Below are positions 15,056-20,628 of a stretch of DNA of 20,628 nt, piece by piece (the first letter of the stretch is position 1; each line of letters starts with the position of its first letter). The stretch covers positions 1-20,628 of the forward strand of contig CANJIC010000006.1 in assembly GCA_947474205.1 (NCBI GenBank). The letters are read 5' to 3'. This stretch comes from Planctomycetaceae bacterium. GTDB taxonomy: Bacteria; Planctomycetota; Phycisphaerae; Phycisphaerales; SM1A02. Under the pieces are notes generated by a model. It saw only the letters and a program-made list of their open reading frames with translations. It had not been told where the DNA came from and did no database searches. The translations under genes were made by a program, and so were the position numbers.

Positions 15056-16879
15056 ATGGCCAACAAGGGTCGCGCAAACGCCAAGTCACCAGCCAACAAC
15101 GCCATGGCATTGGCGCAGCAACTGCACGAGCATGGCGACTTTGATAAAGCGGAACAATTGTACAACCAGGTGCTTTCGGTTCTGCCAAATCATGGTGACG
15201 CGTTGTGTTGTTTGGGCTTGCTCCGATTTCAAACTGGGGACGCGCCAACAGCGATCGAGTTGCTGCGTAAGGCCACATTAACGCGCCCCATGCAGGCTAA
15301 ATTTTTTTACAACTTGGGGAAGGTGCATCAAACGCTTGGCGATATTCCAGAGGCCATGACCGCGTATCAACGTGCCATAGATATTGATGCGAGCCAACCG
15401 CAAGCGCATTGCAATTTGGCCAACGCGCTGCAGTTGAAAGGCGACTTGGACGCGGCGCTGCAACAATTTCAGCGCGCCATGCTGGCGTGTCCAACATCCC
15501 CGCTTCTGCGCACCATGTATTTATGCGCGCTGAATTATGTATCGGCGCCAGATCCCCAGGCGATTTTTGCGGCGCACATAAAGTTTGCAGATATATTTGA
15601 GGCGCCGCTGCGACCGCGGGTGAAAGTGTCTGAGACAAACGCAACGACAACGAACGCGTTGAAAAATAGCTCCGTAAGTGAGCAAGCGCTTCACAGCGAT
15701 GGCGCTCCAGACAAATTAAAAAATTCCGCAATATCCAATTCGCCAACTGGCGCCAATGCGCCCATTGCAAAGCAACGCCCGCTACGAATTGGCTATGTTT
15801 CCCCGGATTTCAAGCAACATTCGGTGGCGCATTTTATTGAGCCGGTGCTAGCCGCGCATGACAAAAGCAAGTTTGAGGTGTTCTGTTATTCAAACAACTT
15901 GATGGCCGACGAGGTCACGCAACGCATTCAAAACGCGTGCGCGCATTGGCGTGTGATCGCGGATCAATCCGATGAAGTGGTGGCGAAACAAATTCGCGAG
16001 GACGGCATTGACATACTTGTGGATTTGGCGGGACACACGCCGCAGAATCGCTTGCTGGTATTCGCGCGCAAACCGGCGCCCGTGCAAGCGACATGGATTG
16101 GGTATCCCAATACAACTGGCTTGACCACGATGGATTACAGAATCACCGACGCGTTTGCCGACCCGGTTGGCGACTCCGACCGGTTTCACACCGAAAAATT
16201 AATTCGTCTGCCCGAATGTTTTTCTTGCTTTGAAGCGCCGCGTGAAAGTCCCCAGGTTGGGGCGTTGCCTGCGCTTGCCGCGGGTCACATTACATTTGGT
16301 TCTTTCAACAATCCGCTGAAATTCACGCCCGATGTGATTGAGCAATGGTCACACATTCTCAAGCGCGTTCCAAGCTCGCGTCTTGTGCTGAAGTATCAAG
16401 GACTTGATTCTGCATTTATGAGCGCCCTGTTGCGCGAGAAGTTTGGCGCGCATGGAATTGCGACGCAACGTCTGGACATCCTTGGCAAAGATGTGTCGCA
16501 GCTTGATCACATGAACCGCTACAACCAAATTGACATTGGACTAGATCCATTTCCCTATAACGGAACCACAACAACATGCGACGCGCTGTGGATGGGCGTT
16601 CCGGTTGTAGTGCTCGCTGGCAACACGCATGTCAGTCGCGTGGGAGTAAGCCAAATGCAAAACATTGGCTTGCCGCAACTGATCGCGCGCGATGCGAATG
16701 ACTATGTTGAGATTGCCGCCACGCTTGCGGGTGATCTAGAAAAACTTGCGGCGTTGCGTGGCGGTTTGCGCGCGCGCATGAGCAAGTCGCCGCTGACAAA
16801 TGTGGCGCGCTTCACGCGCAACGTGGAGGCCGCGTACGAAGTCATGTGGCGCAATCATGTCAATACGCCGGTGGCTTGA
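15056..16879 (+). CDS. GT-7: TPR + GT41 glycosyltransferase with a long Ser/Thr/Asn linker
   Basis: 607 residues from ATG 15056 (MANKGRANAK...); a TTG at 15038 in frame is less likely. No SEC-C; a short basic N-terminus precedes about four TPRs (~15-155). The bridge (NYVSAPDPQAIFAAHIKF) is followed by an unusually long polar linker of about 55 residues (SETNATTTNALKNSS...) before the catalytic domain at ~240. That domain has GYVSPDFKQHSVAHF with both His, DILVDLAGHT, GYPNTTG, FGSFNNPLKF (others read NNFAK) and DPFPYNGTTTTCDALW (~496-511). Divergent from GT-6 with 80 bp between start codons, where I see no convincing promoter. Its 3' end converges on the peroxidase gene. Confidence 0.91.
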   Translation: MANKGRANAKSPANNAMALAQQLHEHGDFDKAEQLYNQVLSVLPNHGDALCCLGLLRFQTGDAPTAIELLRKATLTRPMQAKFFYNLGKVHQTLGDIPEAMTAYQRAIDIDASQPQAHCNLANALQLKGDLDAALQQFQRAMLACPTSPLLRTMYLCALNYVSAPDPQAIFAAHIKFADIFEAPLRPRVKVSETNATTTNALKNSSVSEQALHSDGAPDKLKNSAISNSPTGANAPIAKQRPLRIGYVSPDFKQHSVAHFIEPVLAAHDKSKFEVFCYSNNLMADEVTQRIQNACAHWRVIADQSDEVVAKQIREDGIDILVDLAGHTPQNRLLVFARKPAPVQATWIGYPNTTGLTTMDYRITDAFADPVGDSDRFHTEKLIRLPECFSCFEAPRESPQVGALPALAAGHITFGSFNNPLKFTPDVIEQWSHILKRVPSSRLVLKYQGLDSAFMSALLREKFGAHGIATQRLDILGKDVSQLDHMNRYNQIDIGLDPFPYNGTTTTCDALWMGVPVVVLAGNTHVSRVGVSQMQNIGLPQLIARDANDYVEIAATLAGDLEKLAALRGGLRARMSKSPLTNVARFTRNVEAAYEVMWRNHVNTPVA

Positions 16880-16922
16880 CTCCAACAGAATTTTTGCAAA
16901 CACAAACTGCAAAAGCGATACA

Positions 16923-16944
16923 CCCGCGCGTGATGAAGCGTGGG
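16923..16944. terminator. Hairpin between convergent GT-7 and the peroxidase gene
   Basis: CCCGCGC and GCGTGGG form a 7-bp stem (one G-U pair) around the loop GTGATGAA. It lies in the 112-bp gap between the two stop codons. There is no T-run on either side, so it is at most a candidate bidirectional stop signal. Confidence 0.25.
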
Positions 16945-16991
16945 CGTAGAAACTTGCGCGCGAAATATTCCGCGTCACCATGTCCGCCGCA

Positions 16992-18821
16992 TCACGGGGC
17001 CCCCAGTTCCGCTGCGAAAAAGATATTTGATTGCAACCCAACGACACCCGTGTTTCGCATAAGTATGTCGCTGAGCCGAGTGGATTCAATCACCGCCATT
17101 TGTTGCTTATTGAACATTGCGTTCTGGTACCAGAAGCGATCGCCATCGCGCAAGCGCATGAACTGATCGCGCATGATGGCGATATGCGTCTGACCCAAAC
17201 TTGCGCCCGGGGCGTGATCCTCCGCGAGCATGCCAACCCACGCGTCAATGTTGTCGACCGTTTTGTACAACTTTTTCAAATTGTCCGCGACAATTGGATT
17301 GGAAGTGATTTGCGAAAAGTTTTGCACGCGTGGCAAACCAAAGTCGGCGCGCATGGTGTTGTAGTCGCTCAAGCCGTGGTCGCGGCCGCGCTGAATGTTC
17401 AACGCGCCCAAGTCAAAGCCGCCAGAGCCTGGAGGGCCAAACAAAAAGTTGCGCAGCGGATCCACAATCATGGTGTCGGTGATTTGCTGCGTATCAACGG
17501 CGAAGTAGCGAATGAATGGATCAATGCCGCCCACACTTGGAATGATGGACGGATTAAAAAACACATTGGCCAGCGGGAGCGAGTCAATCTCAACAAAATT
17601 TTCATTCACAACACCAATGTCGGGACCAACCATGGAGTGGCCGTTGCGATACGCCGCGGCAGCGAACGCGTTGCTAATGCCTGGATTCACCGTTGGTTTG
17701 TAGCCTTTATACGGCGGCAAGGATTGTCCCATGAGCGCGGGCAAAAACTCGTTGTACACAATCACCTGTATTTCAGCGGTCACAATTTTACGCGCCTCTT
17801 GGTAGAGCATTTCGTCATTCCAATCCTTGTGCTCCTTGAAAAGTCGATCAGCATGGCGATTGTGTTCGCGCACAAAAACAGTTTGAAGTGTCGTCAAGCC
17901 GGGCTGCTCGTTGGCGCGCACATCACCCGCCACCACCAAAGCTGTGGCCTTGTTTCCCAGCGCGTCGTCGTTGGCTTGCGTTGCATCATTCAGTGGCAAC
18001 ATGTTTCCGTACGCGGTGGCGCGCACTTTCATGCGGCCTCCAGTTCCTGCGCGCAACCATGCGGCGCGCGTGGCGTCGCATCCGTACACCTGCGAAGCAT
18101 CGACAAAGGAAGTGACTTTGTTGATTTGCTGGCGCGCATTTTTTATTCCTGTTGCCGCGTCGAACGCCGATCGATCCATCCAAATTTTCTTTGTGCCCGT
18201 TGATGCGGGATCAAACCACGCGTCGCCTGTTGGAACAGCGATGTCAAACGCCTCGGTCGTTGCGCCAGCCGCCAAACTAATATCGTGATCTAGAAATTGG
18301 CCAAACTCATACACGCACGTGGACAACCCGCGCTCATCCGCGGTGGAAACATTGCCTTGCGCCACAAGCGCGTTGCTAATGGCGCGCGCGCTTGGACGAT
18401 TGGCGCCAGTTGGCGCTGAAAATCCGTCGGCGTAATGCGCGCCACTTTTTTCACGCAGGTAATTGCTCAGCGCGCTGCCCCACTGCGGATTGCCTGCGTT
18501 GTTGCCCTTGCCGTCATATGAGCGATATGCCGGCGCAGGTGGATTGTTTCTGATTTGAAGTTGCGTTCCATTGGCATGACTGCGCACAGCGGCGCGCCAG
18601 CCATCACGAGAACCGGAAATGCGCGGATCAATGCGGCCTTGCGCGGATTGATCCGTTTGATTTGCGGCGGCCGCGATCATGACGCCCGCCAACAATGCCA
18701 GCGCGAATATTTGCGCGGGCAATCGCCTGCCTTCATCTGGCGCGCACACGCCGCGATCGGATTGCAGTAATGCGTTTTGCGAATCCATACTTAGACGCAG
18801 TGACTTGTGTCCATTTCCCAT
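16992..18821 (-). CDS. Animal-type haem peroxidase (peroxidasin/cyclooxygenase superfamily), exported or membrane-anchored
   Basis: 609 residues. I choose ATG 18821 over the in-frame ATG 18866 because a strong AAGGAG lies six bases before it. Residues ~35-53 (LPAQIFALALLAGVMIAAA) are a hydrophobic export or anchor segment after a long polar N-terminus. All hallmarks of the family are present: distal His in FGQFLDHD (H179, with Ca-binding D180), the Ca-loop SFVDASQVYG (238-247), catalytic Arg in VREHNR (R318), proximal haem ligand in AYRNGHSMV (H395) and NIQRGRDHGL (475-484). Such enzymes use H2O2 to oxidise halides or organic substrates. The gene follows the LPMO gene by 188 bp on the same strand. 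The substrate cannot be told. Confidence 0.93.
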   Translation of the reverse strand: MGNGHKSLRLSMDSQNALLQSDRGVCAPDEGRRLPAQIFALALLAGVMIAAAANQTDQSAQGRIDPRISGSRDGWRAAVRSHANGTQLQIRNNPPAPAYRSYDGKGNNAGNPQWGSALSNYLREKSGAHYADGFSAPTGANRPSARAISNALVAQGNVSTADERGLSTCVYEFGQFLDHDISLAAGATTEAFDIAVPTGDAWFDPASTGTKKIWMDRSAFDAATGIKNARQQINKVTSFVDASQVYGCDATRAAWLRAGTGGRMKVRATAYGNMLPLNDATQANDDALGNKATALVVAGDVRANEQPGLTTLQTVFVREHNRHADRLFKEHKDWNDEMLYQEARKIVTAEIQVIVYNEFLPALMGQSLPPYKGYKPTVNPGISNAFAAAAYRNGHSMVGPDIGVVNENFVEIDSLPLANVFFNPSIIPSVGGIDPFIRYFAVDTQQITDTMIVDPLRNFLFGPPGSGGFDLGALNIQRGRDHGLSDYNTMRADFGLPRVQNFSQITSNPIVADNLKKLYKTVDNIDAWVGMLAEDHAPGASLGQTHIAIMRDQFMRLRDGDRFWYQNAMFNKQQMAVIESTRLSDILMRNTGVVGLQSNIFFAAELGAP

Positions 18822-18827
18822 GTCGAA

Positions 18828-18833
18828 CTCCTT
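18828..18833 (-). promoter_or_regulatory. Strong Shine-Dalgarno of the peroxidase gene, decides its start
   Basis: AAGGAG on the minus strand, six bases before ATG 18821. It is the best ribosome-binding site in the window and lies downstream of the other candidate ATG (18866), so it selects the shorter form. The remaining 18834-19009 stretch is AT-rich with CTTTTTAAAAAAAG at about 18910-18925 and no other feature I can support. Confidence 0.7.
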
Positions 18834-19009
18834 GGATAGGGCGGTGCAACAATTTCGCTGACACATACTTTGTCATCTATTAAGAAAACGGGACACAAAA
18901 TGAAAACTTTTTTTAAAAAGATGGCAAGAGTCTCGGTGTCATAACTTGTTTCAGCGATTGAAAAAGTTACAGCCGCATTGCGCAAAGTGGTTGCATGAAT
19001 GAACTACTT

Positions 19010-20125
19010 TTAGGGACACGGGCCCCAGTTCAAAAGAACAAGCGACACATCGGCGGAATCCGTGGTGCCATCACCGTCCAAGTCGTATGCGCCAGGCTCA
19101 CTCCAATTCAGCAGCACCAGGCTGATATCGCCTGAGTCAACAGTTCGATCTTTATTCACATCACCCGTGCACAGGGAAATAAATCCGCCAATGCCAACGC
19201 AGCCAAGGTCGGTTGGCATAAGTCCTGGCGTGGTGAAGTTTGCCACGCAACCCACTTCAATAGTTGCGCCTGGCAGAATGCGCGCGTTGTAATCCGCGTT
19301 GGTCACAACATAATGCGTGCCAACTTTGCTCTTGATGACACCGTTCCACAAACTGGAAATGTTGGCGGCCCAATCAAATTCCAAAGTCCAGCTTTCAATG
19401 TTCTGATTTGTTTGATTGGTGATGCGGAACGCCGCTTGACCGCCGCCAGTCCATTGAGATGTGTGCGCGAAGGCGACGGTGGCGGAAATTACGGGCGGTG
19501 GTGGCGGATCGCCGTACACAACGCCGCCAAAATCCAAATCACTGGTGGAGAAAAACGCTTCGTTGGCTGGATCAATGCGCTGCCAAATCACATACAAAAC
19601 ATGGCAACCAACACGCGCCGGAAAATTCAACGTCATTAAATAGTCGAAGCCATTCAGCGCCGCGGTTTCGCCGCCAGGAATTAAAACCAAGTCGCTCCAC
19701 TTCAGCGGCTGAGTTGGGTCGTACCCATCTTTGGTGATGTAGGCCTTGAAAAAACTGGGATCATGCGGCGTGTGCAAATGAAATCGACACACGCGCGGAC
19801 CAGCGACCATTGCGGTGGCGGGCCAATCAGTTCGCGCTAGATCTAACCCACCATACTTGGCGCGGCCGGCGCTGGCCAACATTCCGTTGGGAATCAGCGC
19901 TTGATAGTCGTAGTTGGGCACGCGCAAATTCACCTCGTCCCAATCGTAAAATGCTTGCGTGCCGGCGACTGCAACCGCGGCACGACCCGCGGCGCTGGAC
20001 GGACTTTCCGGATTTTCCAAGAACACTTCATATGCGCGGCTGATCGGGTCGGCCATGGAGCCGTGACCAAGCGCGCTTAGCGAACACAGAGTCAGACATG
20101 CGAGTGAGCATAAAATATTTTTCAT
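19010..20125 (-). CDS. Secreted AA10 lytic polysaccharide monooxygenase with CBM2 and dockerin-like domains
   Basis: 371 residues. A signal peptide (1-20, ending SALG) would be cut before H21, so the mature protein starts HGSMADPISR; the exposed N-terminal His is required for the copper His-brace. The second ligand is probably H121 in HTPHDPSFFKAYIT, and F199 in SDLDFGG fits the axial position of AA10 enzymes. After a Pro-rich hinge (GDPPPPP, 205-211) a CBM2 spans ~217-310 with W225, W246 and W260 as likely aromatics. Residues 321-369 hold two EF-hand-like repeats (GDVNKDRTVDSGD and DLDGDGTTDSADV) of dockerin type. It oxidatively cleaves crystalline chitin or cellulose outside the cell; CBM2 plus the cellulase downstream of the right edge favour cellulose. 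Confidence 0.92.
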   Translation of the reverse strand: MKNILCSLACLTLCSLSALGHGSMADPISRAYEVFLENPESPSSAAGRAAVAVAGTQAFYDWDEVNLRVPNYDYQALIPNGMLASAGRAKYGGLDLARTDWPATAMVAGPRVCRFHLHTPHDPSFFKAYITKDGYDPTQPLKWSDLVLIPGGETAALNGFDYLMTLNFPARVGCHVLYVIWQRIDPANEAFFSTSDLDFGGVVYGDPPPPPVISATVAFAHTSQWTGGGQAAFRITNQTNQNIESWTLEFDWAANISSLWNGVIKSKVGTHYVVTNADYNARILPGATIEVGCVANFTTPGLMPTDLGCVGIGGFISLCTGDVNKDRTVDSGDISLVLLNWSEPGAYDLDGDGTTDSADVSLVLLNWGPCP

Positions 20126-20132
20126 ACGTCGA

Positions 20133-20139
20133 CCTTTCT
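20133..20139 (-). promoter_or_regulatory. Ribosome-binding site of the LPMO gene
   Basis: AGAAAGG on the minus strand, seven bases before ATG 20125. The rest of the 101-bp gap to the upstream gene contains TTGACA on the minus strand near 20147-20152 but no matching -10 element at normal spacing. Confidence 0.55.
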
Positions 20140-20226
20140 CTATGTGAAATTGTCAAACTCAAACTGCATCAACACATCAATTCACAAACGATTATTGGGT
20201 AGCCCACATACGCGGTGAAAGCGCGT

Positions 20227-20628
20227 TTATGGAAGCACTCCAGTAATTTTTAGACCATTGTCATACACCGCAATCTTGCTGGTTTGAATCATGTTTGTGT
20301 TTCCAACTCCAAGTCCAGCGAAGGAAGGATCATTGGCCGCGTTCCACGCAGTGGCTGGAACGCCGTTCTTCAAGGTCATGCGGAATTGCGCCTCACGCCA
20401 GTATGAACTTCCTGTTCCTGGCGCGATATATGTGCCGGCGAAACTCACATCAACGTAATACAGTTTGCGCGCCGCGTCATACACCTTCAACGCCGTGGCC
20501 ACGGTTCCATTCTGAATGTAGTTGCCGCTCACAACCACGGATGTTTGGTCGTAACCAGCCGCAAATAATTCAGAGAGATCCACGAAATAACGCATAGAGA
20601 ATGCGCTTGAGCCAACCGCTGGAAACGC
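20227..20628 (-). CDS. C-terminal CBM3c module of a probable GH9 cellulase (N-terminus off the right edge)
   Basis: The frame is open to the right edge (AFPAVGSSAFS precedes the first internal Met at 20595), so only the last ~133 residues are visible and the true start lies outside. Typical CBM3 blocks are present: MRYFVDLSELFAAGYD, YYVDVSFAGTYIAPG, YWREAQFRM, AWNAANDPSFAGL and the closing KIAVYDNGLKITG. The RYFVDLSE start and VYD-G-x-K-x-x-G end are those of subfamily 3c, which usually sits directly behind a GH9 catalytic domain and feeds it a cellulose chain. The catalytic domain itself is not seen, so GH9 is inference. The LPMO gene follows on the same strand after 101 bp. Confidence 0.82.
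   Translation of the reverse strand, partial: AFPAVGSSAFSMRYFVDLSELFAAGYDQTSVVVSGNYIQNGTVATALKVYDAARKLYYVDVSFAGTYIAPGTGSSYWREAQFRMTLKNGVPATAWNAANDPSFAGLGVGNTNMIQTSKIAVYDNGLKITGVLP

Noticed and set aside
14976..15278. N-terminal extension of GT-6
   Set aside because: It runs antisense through the start of GT-7, is rich in Trp, Arg and Cys without a domain pattern, and the homologous stand-alone methyltransferase starts close before the IRLH motif.
17031..18203. Long plus-strand open frame opposite the haem peroxidase
   Set aside because: It is antisense to a gene with every family hallmark, its translation resembles no family I know, and similar antisense frames occur opposite the GT genes (for example 13065-13751), as expected from codon bias.
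18822..18866. Upstream ATG of the peroxidase (adds 15 residues)
   Set aside because: The strong AAGGAG lies inside this extension at proper distance to ATG 18821, and the added residues (Cys-rich MCQRNCC...) do not help export.

Overview
The window looks like chromosomal DNA of a bacterium, most likely a planctomycete of the Phycisphaerae/Phycisphaerales type. The best clue is the secreted protein at 19010-20125, which ends in a dockerin-like double EF-hand finishing '...SADVSLVLLNWGPCP'; I know this type of ending from that group. The density of TPR/GT41 proteins, the mostly weak Shine-Dalgarno sequences and the many 4-base gene overlaps fit but do not prove it. I see no rRNA, tRNA, CRISPR array or insertion sequence.

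Region 1 (1-2541) is ordinary accessory DNA. A small protein and a nucleotidyltransferase form a coupled pair on the minus strand (the second runs off the left edge), apparently from a leaderless promoter. On the plus strand follow a DUF1801 protein, a possible 34-residue membrane peptide, a perfect 14-bp palindrome and an FAD/NAD(P) oxidoreductase.

Region 2 (2592-16879) is the striking part: seven OGT/SPINDLY-like glycosyltransferases (GT41: TPR repeats plus catalytic domain) in about 14.3 kb, called GT-1 to GT-7 here, with two related SAM-methyltransferase modules. Order: GT-1(+), MT(-), GT-2 to GT-5(+), MT-GT fusion GT-6(-), GT-7(+). GT-2 to GT-5 are joined by three successive ATGA stop/start overlaps. 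GT-1, GT-2 and GT-5 begin with a SEC-C zinc motif. GT-3 and GT-4 lack it and also lack the second His of the H-S-V-A-H active-site segment. GT-6 has a methyltransferase domain where most of the TPRs should be. The methyltransferase module is each time on the minus strand, tail-to-tail with one GT gene and head-to-head with the next. The paralogs share long near-identical DNA blocks, so the array grew by duplication and probably exchanges sequence. I infer a family of intracellular protein O-glycosyltransferases with diversified acceptor recognition; donor sugar and targets cannot be read from the sequence.

Region 3 (16992-20628, all minus strand) is a secreted polysaccharide-attack block. Read 5' to 3' it holds the C-terminal CBM3c module of a probable GH9 cellulase (enters from the right edge), an AA10 lytic polysaccharide monooxygenase with CBM2 and dockerin-like domains, and an animal-type haem peroxidase with an N-terminal hydrophobic export or anchor segment. 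LPMO and peroxidase both use H2O2 chemistry, so a functional link is possible but is inference.
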